A stretch of DNA of 64,000 bases from CAVYXK01 sp963708245 (lineage in GTDB: Bacteria; Pseudomonadota; Alphaproteobacteria; Acetobacterales; Acetobacteraceae). The translations under genes and the position numbers were made by a program. This document shows positions 17,790 through 26,968 of this stretch, piece by piece (position 1 is the first letter of the stretch; each line of letters begins with the position of its first letter). The DNA lies in assembly GCA_963708245.1 (NCBI GenBank), contig OY970201.1, forward strand, positions 4,030,001-4,094,000, read 5' to 3'. The notes under the pieces are model-generated. The model saw only the letters and a list, made by a program, of their open reading frames with translations, was not told the origin of the DNA and searched no databases.

Positions 17790-18142
17790 GTGCCGGTTCT
17801 GGCTCGCAAGCTGGGCGCGCTGCGCAACGGCGCGCCGTTCAGGGACTGGGCGCTGCCGGCCGCGCTAGAGCGGGTGCGGCGCAAGCTCGCTGGGTCCGAC
17901 GATGGCGATCGTCAGATGGTCGCGATCCTGGCTGCCCTGCTGACGGATGGGTTGACGGCGGTCGAAGCTGCCTGCGCGCAAGCGATGTCCGAGGGCGTCC
18001 ACTCATCCGACGTGATCATCAACATCCTCACGCGGCGTCGCGACCCGGGACCGGTGGCCAGCATCCTTACGCCGGATGCGCTGACGCTCCGCCATGCACC
18101 GGCGCCGACTGCGCCAGATACGATCAACTCAGGAGCGCATGA
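17790..18142 (+). pseudogene. istA: istA 3' fragment (second copy)
   Basis: Starts at PVLARKLGALRNGAPFRDW and follows IstA closely to LTPDALTLRHAP. A small indel then shifts the frame; the proper ending ARYDQLRSA is in another frame with a stop at 18140-18142. Confidence 0.85.
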
Positions 18143-18692
18143 GCATGGAGCGAACCGAAGTCCTCGACTTGATGGGTGAGCTCAAGCTGTTTGGTATGAA
18201 GGGCGCCCATGACGAGACGCTGGCCACCGCGATCAAACGCAAGCACGAGCCGCAACGCTTTGTCGGCGATCTGCTCAAGGCAGAGATCTCGGAGAAGCAG
18301 GCGCGCTCAATCAGATATCAGCTGACGATCGCAAGGCTGCCGCTCGCCAAGGACGTGGGCGAGTTGCCTTCAACGGAACGCCGATCAACGAGAGCCTGGT
18401 GCGCGATCTTGCCGGCGGCATCTTCATCGCTCAGCAGCGCAACCTCGTCCTGGTCGGCGGGACCGGCACCGGCAAGACGCATCTGGCGATCGCGATCGCG
18501 CGGAGCTGTATCCGCGCCGGATCGCGGTCAACCGGCTCGAAACCGAAGGGCGGGCAGGCCGCCAGGGACGGCTCGCCAATTATCTCACCGTCTGGACTTC
18601 GTCGTCCTCGACGAACTCGGCTATCTGCCCTTCGCACAGGCCGGCGGCGAGCTGCTGTTCCACACCGTCAGCCGGCTCTACGAGCGCACCTC
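18139..18692 (+). pseudogene. istB: istB remnant (second copy), frameshifted
   Basis: Begins MSMERTEVLDLMGELKL at 18139, loses frame after LAKDV near 18360, keeps the Walker A motif GGTGTGKTH in another frame (about 18460), and returns to the first frame for LDFVVLDELGYLPFAQAG. It has several indels and ends at YERTS, where SRAP sequence begins. Confidence 0.88.
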
Positions 18693-19132
18693 AAGCTCCG
18701 GGTCACCGTGCCATCCGGCCAACGGAATCCCTCCCATAACCCGGCGAAGGCCGTCGGCTGTCCGTCCTGCCGGGCAATCGCATAGGGCTGCTTGCCGTTG
18801 GCAACCACCTTCCACTCGTAGAACGCATCAGCCGGGACGATGGCCCGGCGCTGCTCAAACGCACGGCGGAACATGCCAGACTTGGAGACCGTCTCGGCGC
18901 GGGCGTTGATCGGGCGTTGTGCCCTGACCGGTTCTTTCGTGCAGTAATGCAGCAAGCCCCATTTCAGCAGATCGAGATGGCGCTCGCCTATCTCGGGGTG
19001 CCCCCGCACCACGGGCGCGGATTGCGTCGGTGCCACGTTCCAGGAGGGCTCGATATTCGGCAGCAGGTTGACCGTGCGGAATATCCGCCGGAGCGCCTCG
19101 GCGGGCAGGAGGCTGGCATAGCGGCCGCACAT
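18693..19132 (-). pseudogene. SRAP (YedK/HMCES-type) protein, C-terminus lost
   Basis: SRAP proteins crosslink to abasic sites in single-stranded DNA through Cys2. Here MCGRYASLL gives Cys2 after Met removal, Asn76 (INARAET) and Glu106 (FYEWK) are present, and WPDGTVTRS is the last family sequence before the IS21 remnant begins. The catalytic His of the usual HxRMP motif lies in the lost C-terminal third. The start is at 19132. The protein may be made with a foreign tail but lacks a key residue. Like the nearby LigD remnant, it is a damaged DNA-repair gene. Confidence 0.85.
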
Positions 19133-19408
19133 GCCGGGACGGTAGAGCCGGCCTGGCCGGCGGGGAAGCGGAGCGGAGCAGCCTTTAACAAAGGAGCGGT
19201 CTGATGTTGCCGTGGTTTTTCGGGAACAGCGTTTTCCTGGTGGAATTTTTCTTGGGAAGCTTCGGCGCCTCGGCCACTTACTTCAATGCTCTGTGGCTCC
19301 AAATGGCGCGGAATTCCCCGCCCTCCCTTGCGAGATCTTGAAGCAACCCGCAGCGAGCCGGCAGCTTCTTGCTGGACGAAAACACGTTTAGCGGCAGGGG
19401 ACGACACA

Positions 19409-20266
19409 ATGACAGAGCATATCGTTGCAGTTTTCGAGACAGAGGGTGCTGCCGATGCGGCAGCACGGGACCTGGAGGATGCGGGCATTCCGGGAGCGGC
19501 GATCAGGCGCTACAAGCCACAGACAATGGGACGGGCAGAGACCGATCCTTCTTTCAGTGGAAGCACGGAATCGTCACCGTCAACCGGTGGCGGCTTCTGG
19601 GCTTGGCTTCTGGGCGAAGACACCGGCACCGAAACGCCACATTCTCTGTATGCTCAGGATGAGGAAGCGTATGAGCGGGGGGTGCAAGCGGGAAAGACTG
19701 TCCTCGGTGTGATGCTTCAAGATGATTCTCAGATCCATCAGGCCGTAACGATCCTTGATGCCCATCATCCCATCGAAATCGAAGAGAGCACGGAAGAGAG
19801 GGCAACCGGCGCCATGACCCCCGCGCCAGCACCACTCACGGACCCTGTAACGGCCCGCGGTGATGCCATCCCGCCATCATCAGGCGGTGAGGAGGTCATT
19901 CCGCTCGCAGAGGAAAAAATCGAGGTTGGCAAGCGCATGATCGACCGCGGTACCACACGGGTGAGGCGCTACGTCGTAGAGACACCGGTTGAGCGAGAGG
20001 TCACGCTGCAGCGAGAGCGAGTGACGATCGAGCGACGGCGGCCGGTGGTTGAAACTACGGGTGCTCCGAGCGGTGCCTTCGAAGAGCACGCCGTCGAAGT
20101 CCACGAGACCGAAGAGGTGCCGGTCGTTGAAAAGACGGCGCGGGTGGTCGAGGAAGTTGCGGTTCGGAAGGAAGCGACCGAACGGGCCGAGACTGTGCGG
20201 GATACCGTGCGCCGCGAGGAAGTCGAGGTGACCGACAAGGACGGCCGGCCCGCTTCGGGCCGGTAG
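19409..20266 (+). CDS. DUF2382 (YsnF/AvaK-like) stress protein
   Basis: A 285-residue soluble acidic protein. Residues 1-120 look like the YflT/general-stress N-terminal domain (HIVAVFETEGAADAAARDLE). The C-terminal half is the DUF2382 domain with repeated charged strands: VIPLAEEKIEVGKRMIDRG, then RRYVVETPVEREVTLQRERV, a EEVPVVEKTARVVEEV segment and a VRREEVEVT end. Such proteins are induced by stress, but their activity is unknown. ATG 19409 follows GGCAGGGG. It is followed by a clear hairpin at 20317. Confidence 0.85.
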   Translation: MTEHIVAVFETEGAADAAARDLEDAGIPGAAIRRYKPQTMGRAETDPSFSGSTESSPSTGGGFWAWLLGEDTGTETPHSLYAQDEEAYERGVQAGKTVLGVMLQDDSQIHQAVTILDAHHPIEIEESTEERATGAMTPAPAPLTDPVTARGDAIPPSSGGEEVIPLAEEKIEVGKRMIDRGTTRVRRYVVETPVEREVTLQRERVTIERRRPVVETTGAPSGAFEEHAVEVHETEEVPVVEKTARVVEEVAVRKEATERAETVRDTVRREEVEVTDKDGRPASGR

Positions 20267-20316
20267 CGGCTCGACCGAAGGACATTCAGCTCGCAAGAAT
20301 CGTGAATCCGCGAGTG

Positions 20317-20345
20317 CGGCTCACCGGCAATCACCCGGTGAGCCG
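20317..20345 (+). terminator. Hairpin after the DUF2382 gene
   Basis: An 11-bp perfect stem, CGGCTCACCGG with CCGGTGAGCCG, around a 7-base loop, 50 bp after the stop. A short pyrimidine stretch (TGTCCTATATCTTTG) follows. Confidence 0.6.
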
Positions 20346-20416
20346 GAGGGTGTCCTATATCTTTGTGTAAGCGCGGGCGGCAGTTGTGGCCACCATATCC
20401 TGTGGTGGGGTTCACA

Positions 20417-20527
20417 ATGGCTGCGAGCATCAAGGCGGAAGTGATTGACGAACCGCTGGCGGGCTGTTCCTCGCCGGCGGACCTGTTCGATGAGAACGGT
20501 TTATTGAAACAACTGAAGAAGCAGCTT
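20417..20527 (+). pseudogene. IS256-family transposase N-terminal remnant
   Basis: About 37 codons beginning MAASIKAEVIDEPL and continuing SPADLFDENGLLKQLKKQL, which matches the N-terminal segment of Mutator/IS256 transposases. The rest of the gene is missing. Confidence 0.5.
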
Positions 20528-20717
20528 CAGCGAGGACAGCTGCCACGCTGTGATACGAGCTGCCAACGGAGCAGGCCACCACTGGAACTCTGACACATCA
20601 GCACTCGACCATCACGATATTCCGATATTCCTGTCGAAGTCTGGAAACACCGATCCGTGTACCGGAAACCCCCGGGATGTTCGGTCGTTAGCCTGGATAG
20701 GCAAAGGAAGTATCGAG

Positions 20718-20996
20718 ATGAGAGAAGTTGTGGTGGCGGTGTACAACTCGTCGCCAGCGGCGCAAACCGCAGTGGAGGACCTCACCATAGCGCGCGTGCC
20801 GTCGGCGACGTTGAGGCAATTCGTGAGCGACCCTCGGGCTCCGGAAGAGCTTCGTGAGCTGCGGCATAGCAATGTGGCGTCCGGCGATCGGATCGTGGCC
20901 GTGATCGTCGAAGATCGTCATGCCAGCGTGGTGATGGACATTCTCGGCATGCAGGCACCGGTCAGCATGACCGAAGCGCCGCTCAACGTGGTGTGA
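20718..20996 (+). CDS. Small hypothetical protein resembling the N-terminal domain of the DUF2382 protein
   Basis: A 92-residue protein. It starts MREVVVAVYNSSPAAQTAVE and continues IARVPSATLRQFVSD, with GDRIVAVIVEDRHASVVMDIL near the end. The layout (strand, helix, strand, with SPAAQTAVEDL after the first strand) resembles the YflT-type domain at the start of the DUF2382 protein 1.3 kb upstream, as if a stand-alone relative. Function unknown. A GGAAG site lies about 11 bp before the ATG. Confidence 0.55.
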   Translation: MREVVVAVYNSSPAAQTAVEDLTIARVPSATLRQFVSDPRAPEELRELRHSNVASGDRIVAVIVEDRHASVVMDILGMQAPVSMTEAPLNVV

Positions 20997-21446
20997 GGTG
21001 CGTGATAGGCGAACCGCAGCCTGAGGATCGGCCGACATGAGCAGATCAGGACACGCTCGACGTGGTCGCCCAACGCCGCGGTTCGATAGAGTTTTATCGC
21101 AGGCATCGCGTGATGCTGGGCCGTCGAAAGCGAGACACCGTGCCGCTGACGGTGCGTCTCACCCTAGCGGCGCTATATGTCCGCTACCTCCGGCCCCTCC
21201 CGGGCCATTCAGCCGGTGGTTCAGACAGGCGTCAAATCCGGTACCGCCGAGGACGGCACACCGTGCAGCGGATCCAATGGACTGGTGGTAGCGCCGACTA
21301 CGGAATCTTACGTTGGCTCCCGAACCCTCGGCTTCGTGCTCTGGCGCGTCGCAGTGACGCTCCTATCGTTCGGTCGTGGACGTCCTCCGTCTCGAGGGAG
21401 GCGGCTTGAAGACTGGGCGGCGGCGGCTGCGAAGTTTACTGCGCTG
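20997..21446. other. No gene recognised
   Basis: Several overlapping frames, none protein-like, apart from the damaged N-terminal region of the AsmA-like gene in the last 50 bases. Confidence 0.4.
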
Positions 21447-21474
21447 GACACTCGGGATCGGACACTCGGGATCG
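21447..21474. repeat. 14-bp perfect tandem duplication at the AsmA-like gene start
   Basis: GACACTCGGGATCG occurs twice in a row. Removing one copy joins RRLRSLLRWTLGIG to LVLAALLI, a plausible N-terminal membrane helix, so the duplication looks like a frameshift mutation. Confidence 0.75.
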
Positions 21475-21502
21475 GGCTGGTTCTCGCTGCGCTTCTGATC
21501 TC

Positions 21503-23299
21503 GTGGTCGGGGCGTTCTTTGCGTTCGCCGATCGCTACGACCTCGGCCAGCTGGTGGCCGAGCACCTGACGGCCTCCTTTGAGCGCAAGGTCACCATCGG
21601 GTCGCTGCACGTAACGCCGGGACGCTGGCTGCATATCGAGCTTCGTGATTTTCAGCTCGCCAATCTGCCCAACGGCACGCAACCGATTATGGCGATGGTG
21701 ACGAGCGCCAGCGCCGAGATTGATGCCATATCGCTCCTGCATGGACCCCTCCTGGTACGCAGGCTCACCATAAGCGGGCTGCAGCTCCTGCTAGAGAAAA
21801 AGAACTGGATGTTCGGAGCGGCTGCCGTGACTGTCACGCCGAAGCGGACCGACCGAACAAGTTTCCCCATCTCGCTCAATGCGCAGATAGCGGGCGACGT
21901 GGTGTTCCGGACTTCGAATGGCCATCCGCTGGATACGCGTCTGGACCAGCTTCAGCTCCATACGGAGAGTGCAGACAAGCCCGTGCGAATCGCCGCTACC
22001 GGGTCGTATAATGGCACCCCTCTCACCCTCGAAGCTGATCTCGCCTCGCTCGACGCGCTCCGCGATGCCGCGGACCCCTACCGCACCGACATCCACCTCG
22101 CTTCGGGCGACACCACGCTGCATTTCCGGGGTACCATGACCAAGCCGCTCGACGTCGATGGAGCGAAAGGTTGGCTCGAGCTCATGGCGCCCACCGTGGC
22201 AGCGATCTTGCACATCGCCGGCGCTTCCGGTGATTTCGGCGCGTCGCTGCGGCTCGCTGGTCCGTTTGAGCATGACGGGCCGCTCTGGCATGTGAGCCAA
22301 GCATCGGGCGCGCTGAACGGGGACACGATCACGGCGGCCGACGTGAAGCTCATCGAGGGTCAGCACAGCAAACCTGACGACCTGACCGTCGATGTTGCCC
22401 TCAGCCAGTTGGACGCGAACGTCCTGCTTGCCGCCAGGAAGAAAGGGCCCGTTGCCGATGCCGACGTACCACTCACCGTCGACCGCGCGCCTGACACGCT
22501 CATCGCGCTCAAGGTGTCGGCGCGCAAACTCGCCTATGCCCGGGTCCGAGCCTCGGACGTGACGTTCAGCGGCTTCGTCAAGCCCGGCCGGATCACGGTC
22601 GACGTGCTGTCGCTGGGCTATCTCGGGGCGCCGTTGCGGGCGAGCGGTCAGATCGAGGCCGCGTCCGGCCCCGGCGATACAGATGAGGGCCGCGTGACGG
22701 CGAATGTCGACATTAGTGGCATCGACGTTCAGGCGCTCCGCGAGCTGCTCGATGCCGGTAACCTGCCGCTTCTTGGGCGGATGAACGGTAAGGCGTCGGT
22801 GGAGGCAATCGGCGCCACGCTCAATGAGGCAGCACGCGGGGCCAGGCTGTCCGCCGTGTTCGCCATGGACAGTGGCAGCATCTCGCGTCATGTCATCGAG
22901 CTTGCCTCGACCGACGCGCGAACGATTTTCCGCAAGGCCCACGGAATGAGCCCGATCTCCTGTGTGGTCGGCGTCCTCGACATTCGTGCTGGCACAGGAA
23001 CGATATCGCCGCTCCGAATCCGCAGCGCGGATGGCACGATCACCGGCCGAGGTACATTCGACATCTATCGCCATCAGATCGATATCACTGTGGCGAGCGA
23101 GGCGCGAACGACTAGCCTGTTCGCGCTCGACGTGCCCGTCCGGGTCAGCGGCTCGTTCGCTTCTCCTACTATCCGCCCGGCAACTCTCTCCGCCGTCGGA
23201 CGCGCGCAGCTCTCGGGCGGCGACGATGTGAGCCGACTGCTGCCCAGCCTGCAGCCGTTTGCGCGGCGCATTCCATGCCTGTCTGCGCGTGCGGGTTAG
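21503..23299 (+). CDS. AsmA-family protein with damaged 5' end
   Basis: AsmA proteins are long beta-rich envelope proteins anchored in the inner membrane and thought to aid lipid transport to the outer membrane. The visible frame begins with the last part of the membrane helix (VVGAFFAFADRYDLGQLV), then VTIGSLHVTPGRWLHIELRD, the usual AsmA opening, and continues as amphipathic strands for 598 residues. The first helix residues are in two other frames upstream: a 14-bp duplication (21447-21474) and another small indel near 21500 separate them. A GTG at 21503 could start a version without a full anchor. The C-terminus (TIRPATLSAVGRAQLSG) is slightly shorter than I would expect. No neighbour suggests a specific partner. 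Confidence 0.75.
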   Translation: MVGAFFAFADRYDLGQLVAEHLTASFERKVTIGSLHVTPGRWLHIELRDFQLANLPNGTQPIMAMVTSASAEIDAISLLHGPLLVRRLTISGLQLLLEKKNWMFGAAAVTVTPKRTDRTSFPISLNAQIAGDVVFRTSNGHPLDTRLDQLQLHTESADKPVRIAATGSYNGTPLTLEADLASLDALRDAADPYRTDIHLASGDTTLHFRGTMTKPLDVDGAKGWLELMAPTVAAILHIAGASGDFGASLRLAGPFEHDGPLWHVSQASGALNGDTITAADVKLIEGQHSKPDDLTVDVALSQLDANVLLAARKKGPVADADVPLTVDRAPDTLIALKVSARKLAYARVRASDVTFSGFVKPGRITVDVLSLGYLGAPLRASGQIEAASGPGDTDEGRVTANVDISGIDVQALRELLDAGNLPLLGRMNGKASVEAIGATLNEAARGARLSAVFAMDSGSISRHVIELASTDARTIFRKAHGMSPISCVVGVLDIRAGTGTISPLRIRSADGTITGRGTFDIYRHQIDITVASEARTTSLFALDVPVRVSGSFASPTIRPATLSAVGRAQLSGGDDVSRLLPSLQPFARRIPCLSARAG

Positions 23300-23440
23300 C
23301 TAAAGAATTACGAAATTCCTAGTCCCCAGCGTGGAGGATCGTAGCCATGGCCCGATCCGATAACGATGGGCGCCCCGATTGCCAGGATTTGATGGGCCCG
23401 TCCGATCTGTTCAAGGAGGCATCGCTCCTGTGCGTGTTGC

Positions 23441-24274
23441 CTATCGAGGGGCCGCCGGGTGCACGGCCTCTCGAAAGGATCGTGCCTGCCCACCGAGTAC
23501 GAGCGCGCTCGCGGTGAGCGCGCCTATGGAAGCTCCGAGAGAGAAATGCAGAAAGAGCATTGCCTGCGCGCCAACTCGCCGAGCGCGACGCCGGTCAGGT
23601 GCACGTCGACGCCTGAGGCCTTGACCGCGAGATCCAAGAGGAAATTGACGGCCATGATCGGCACCATCGCCATCAGCCATGCCGCCGTATACCGCAGAAC
23701 GTTCCCGCGCATGCTAGCGACGCTTTCTCTCCATCGAGGTTGCGGCGGATCCAGGGTAAGAATGGTGAAGTAGGGAACCTGGCGAACGATCGCCCAGAAG
23801 ATCAGCGCCACTGCGAGCACAGGAAAAATAGCCGTCCAGGTCGTCAATGAACGGCTGGGCGACACAGCCGCCGCCAGCAGAAGCGCCGCCGTGAGCACCG
23901 CGAGGGACCACCCGTAAGTGACGATCAGGAAACCGAGGTATTTCCAGAACGGCTTTTGAAATAGAACGGATCGAACGTATCGTCGAGCAGCAGCTTTCGG
24001 CGCCAGGAGATGCTGAAGGAGAGAAGGAATTTCAGTCCGGTGAGCCACGCCAATGCCGCTCCGGCCACTACGTACCAGGGGCGGTGAGCAAAGCGTGCCA
24101 TTTCTCGGAGAGGCCGTGGGAATTGCCAACCATCTTGTGATAGAGGAATTCCGCCGTTACCAGAAACACGATCGGCGGCCAGATCGCTTTGACATGCAGC
24201 CACCAGTATCGCCATAGCAGCGCGTAGGCCTGTTTCGTGGTGGCGAATACCGGCAGGTGTTCGGGTGATTGCAT
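23441..24274 (-). pseudogene. Multi-pass membrane protein with three frameshifts
   Basis: Coding sequence moves through four frame segments: MQSPEHLPVFATTKQAYALL and a first helix (from 24274), then WYVVAGAALAWLTGLKFLLS, then FLIVTYGWSLAVLTAALLLA to DLAVKASGVDVHLTG, and finally MLFLHFSLGASIGALTASAL ending at 23441. Reassembled it would be about 270 residues with six or more helices. No family is recognised. The many indels mark an old pseudogene. Confidence 0.6.
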
Positions 24275-24528
24275 CGAAATCGGGTTCTCAGGCGCTCCTG
24301 CCCAAAGCTTCTCGGGTCGGATGTCGACGGTCAAGCTGACGACCGGCGGAACCGGCGCGCCAATCAGGCCCTATATTTGACCAAGCAACTTTCCTCCGCG
24401 GAGGCGGCGTTCGCGGAAGCCGCTTGAAGGGAACGCTCCGTAGGGTTCTGTCGCAAATTTCTACCCGGCGGCGGCTGAGGGTACGATTGCCGGCAGTTCG
24501 GCGTGGCGCTGATCGGCCTCGGTGTCGT

Positions 24529-24681
24529 TCACCGCCGCAGGCGCATCCGTCGGGCCGCGTAACCTCGCCCCTGCGCCATCTCGCGGACTGCGGCATTGCG
24601 CACTCTAATTTGCGCATGCCGCTTGCCCGCAGCGATCAGCCTTTCGATCAGGTTCGGGTTGGAAAGCCGGTATGGTCCCAT
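24529..24681 (-). CDS. Tiny basic protein
   Basis: A 50-residue arginine-rich frame starting MGPYRLSNPNLIERLIAAGK, with a strong AGGAG site six bases before the ATG at 24681. Net charge is very positive, as in some small nucleic-acid-binding proteins. No family recognised; the ribosome site is the main support. Confidence 0.45.
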   Translation of the reverse strand: MGPYRLSNPNLIERLIAAGKRHAQIRVRNAAVREMAQGRGYAARRMRLRR

Positions 24682-24768
24682 AGGTTTTCTCCTGTCAGAC
24701 GACACTGCACTGATCGACGATCCGCGGCAGAGTAGGACTGCACGTCTCACGCCGGCGCGGCCTTGGGC

Positions 24769-25404
24769 TTACGCCTGATCCGGCGCTCCGTTGGCCGAAT
24801 CCCGCCGCGCGGCGAGCAGCATGACGAGACCAAGTGGCAGCGTCAGCAGCACAACGCTGGACGGCTCCAGCACCGCAGCCTTTCTGACATCGAGCGTGAA
24901 GCTGTCCGCGTCCGCGCCGCTCCCCCAGGTCCAGACATATGTGCCGGGCGTCACGCCGAGACTTGCAAAGGTTTGGTTGTCAAAGGACGAGATGCTTGAT
25001 AGTGGGCTGCCGGAGACGTAGCCGCGTGGTACGACAAGTGATCCAAAGCCGCCAACGATGCCGACTAGGTCTCTGCTGCCGCTACTGGCAGGGGCGCGGC
25101 TTCCGCTCCCGAAGCTTGTTGGTCCAGTGACTCCCCGGTACAAGGTGGCAAAGGTGACTCCCGGCATCCCGGTCACTATCACCCCGTTGTATGGGATTAC
25201 GTAGGGTTCGAAGGGGTAACCGACGGAAAGCAAACTCAAGTCGGCCGCGTCGATTGTTCCGCTTCCGGTCGCGACGACGTTGGTCCCCTGTTGCACGAGC
25301 GTCTCGATGAATGCGGCCCGCGCCGACGGGGCGAACAAGCCAGAGCCGAGCAGCAGCGCCCCCGCGAGTGTCGCCGCACCGCTGATCCCTTTGGCAAAAG
25401 TCAT
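24769..25404 (-). CDS. PEP-CTERM-like exported protein
   Basis: A 211-residue protein with a signal peptide (ISGAATLAGALLLGSGLFAP, cleavage after ARA), a serine/glycine-rich body with beta strands and a C-terminal sorting signal: EPSSVVLLTLPLGLVMLLAA followed by basic RRDS. The EPSS replaces the canonical PEP, a common variant. Exosortase/archaeosortase systems cleave such tails and deliver the protein to the surface, often with exopolysaccharide; no exosortase is in the window. The tail extends another eight residues past the basic cluster, a little long. Confidence 0.75.
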   Translation of the reverse strand: MTFAKGISGAATLAGALLLGSGLFAPSARAAFIETLVQQGTNVVATGSGTIDAADLSLLSVGYPFEPYVIPYNGVIVTGMPGVTFATLYRGVTGPTSFGSGSRAPASSGSRDLVGIVGGFGSLVVPRGYVSGSPLSSISSFDNQTFASLGVTPGTYVWTWGSGADADSFTLDVRKAAVLEPSSVVLLTLPLGLVMLLAARRDSANGAPDQA

Positions 25405-25976
25405 GTTGAGTCTTCCTGTCCAGGTCCGATTGGACGAAAGACTGTAAGAGAATGCCTGATGCGCGGAACCCGGGATTCCCGTGGCGTGACAACACTTTTA
25501 CGTGGGAACAATTTGGTGCCCTGTAATTTTTCGGCAAATCGCGCCCAACCGTTGGAATGTAGTCTCACGAAAGCAGCTCGACCGATGCCGCAGTTCGTTG
25601 GTCTCCATCGTGAATATCCATGGTGTTAGCCCAAGCGCAGTTGCCCGGGCTTCCAACTCTTCCGCGAATGCCAGTTGCCGCTTTCTGTCCTCTAGCTGGT
25701 GAGTTCTCGCGCAAGCCAGCGCACATGGTCCGCGCGGCCGCGAAGATCAGCAGGCGTCTTGGCGCAGGCAGGCGGGTGTCCCGTTCCGCTGCGTGCCATG
25801 GCTTCCCAGAAATTCTGTTTGCAGAATGCGACAGGCAGCGACCAATGGGCAAATCACTGGTCGGTGACACATGAGCACGTCCGCAGGCGCCTCTCGCCTC
25901 TGGGCACTCTCAACTCAGTGATCGTTTAACGATAAAGCAAACCCCGTAGGGAACGCACAATGCGAAGGATGGCACT
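25405..25976. other. No gene recognised
   Basis: Upstream region of the PEP-CTERM-like gene and of the small gene at 25977. Chance frames only; no hairpin or operator stood out. Confidence 0.4.
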
Positions 25977-26162
25977 ATGCCCGGGAAACTTGGCGCTGAG
26001 CACTGGCGCGCTCGGGCGAAAGAAGCCCGAAGTCTAGCCGAACAGATGAGTGATGACGACTCTCAAAAAAGAATGCGGCGAATCGCCACCGACTACGAGA
26101 AGCTGGCAGAACGAGCTGAGGCACGCGACCCACGCAAAGAACCGTGCCAGATGTCAAACTGA
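25977..26162 (+). CDS. Small helical protein of an alphaproteobacterial family
   Basis: A 61-residue protein: EHWRARAKEARSLAEQMSDD followed by RMRRIATDYEKLAERAEARD. This heptad-like helical hairpin is widespread as tiny hypothetical proteins in Rhizobiales and Rhodospirillales. No activity known. ATG 25977 is the only sensible start. It heads a group of three similarly small helical genes (26201, 26702). Confidence 0.7.
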   Translation: MPGKLGAEHWRARAKEARSLAEQMSDDDSQKRMRRIATDYEKLAERAEARDPRKEPCQMSN

Positions 26163-26200
26163 CGCACCACCGGATCGGCAAGGTCGAACGCGCCCGCTGA

Positions 26201-26374
26201 TTAAAGACGTGGTCGTTCTGCGCACGTCCGCTGCTTACGCTGATCCACGCCGTGCGCTTCCTGCTCGTAGTCCACGGCCAATTCTAGCGCCGCGGTTCGC
26301 ACCTCATCGTGGTTGAGCACGCATGCGACCTCCCGCAAGTGAGTCGCGCATTCGTTGAGCTGCTGGGCATCCAT
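26201..26374 (-). CDS. Small helical protein
   Basis: A 57-residue protein starting MDAQQLNECATHLREVACVL and containing RTAALELAVDYEQEA. It has the same length class and helical pattern as its neighbours at 25977 and 26702, and may be a distant relative. Function unknown. Confidence 0.55.
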   Translation of the reverse strand: MDAQQLNECATHLREVACVLNHDEVRTAALELAVDYEQEAHGVDQRKQRTCAERPRL

Positions 26375-26701
26375 CGCGTTGCGCCTTGCGTTGGGATCAA
26401 GGCCCTTAAACGGCAGCCGTGATCTAGGTTTTTTCAACTGTGTGCGCGCGTAAGTAGCACGACAGTTGGCGCAGCCGGGTTGGGGGACCGGCTGCGCCTT
26501 GACCTGACACGACAGAGGTCCGGAGCCGTGGATCAGGCGCGAGCGCAACCCGCCAAGCAAGCCGGGCGATCGGGGCCGACGCGGTGTTGATCGGTCTGGT
26601 GGCTGGCTTAACCTCAGTCCGCCCGCGCTAGGCTTGGGGCCGCCAGCGTGGCGGCGACTGACGCCCGAAGCCGCGCGCCACCGCGTCGCGTATCCCCCTC
26701 C
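26375..26701. other. No gene recognised
   Basis: Intergenic; a GGTTGGGGGACCGGCTGCGC stretch and other GC-rich sequence, no convincing hairpin or frame. Confidence 0.35.
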
Positions 26702-26902
26702 CTAAGTGGTCGCAGGGTGCCGTGGCGCACGTCGTGCCTGTAGCGCCTCGAATGCCTCGACGAGCCCCTCTATCTCCGTGACTACCGCCTCAAACTCAGT
26801 AGCGAGTTCCTGGTAGGCAGTCCTCGCCACCGTATCACTCTCGGATTCCGCGGCGGAACGGCATGTGGCGGCCCATGTGGTCAGCTCGGATGCGGTTGAC
26901 AT
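26702..26902 (-). CDS. Small helical protein
   Basis: A 66-residue protein with WAATCRSAAESESDTVARTA and YQELATEFEAVVTEIEGLVE, a continuous amphipathic helix or hairpin. A strong GGGGGAAGGAAGC precedes the ATG at 26902. Function unknown. Confidence 0.6.
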   Translation of the reverse strand: MSTASELTTWAATCRSAAESESDTVARTAYQELATEFEAVVTEIEGLVEAFEALQARRAPRHPATT

Positions 26903-26968
26903 GCTTCCTTCCCCCTCGGCGCAAGGTTATACCGCGCAGATTCCCCAAGCAAAGTGGGAGCGGCAGTC

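Larger units (their letters stand above)
17787..18692 (+). mobile_element. Truncated second copy of the IS21-family element
   Basis: Contains the last 110-115 codons of istA and most of istB in plus orientation, nearly identical to 4580-3660 of the first copy. Both ends are cut: the left joins AT-rich DNA near the TMEM43-like gene, the right joins the SRAP gene. No terminal repeats remain. Confidence 0.88.

Noticed and set aside
21791..23074. 427-codon minus-strand frame opposite the AsmA-like gene
   Set aside because: Antisense of a gene with clear AsmA features; no start context or motifs.
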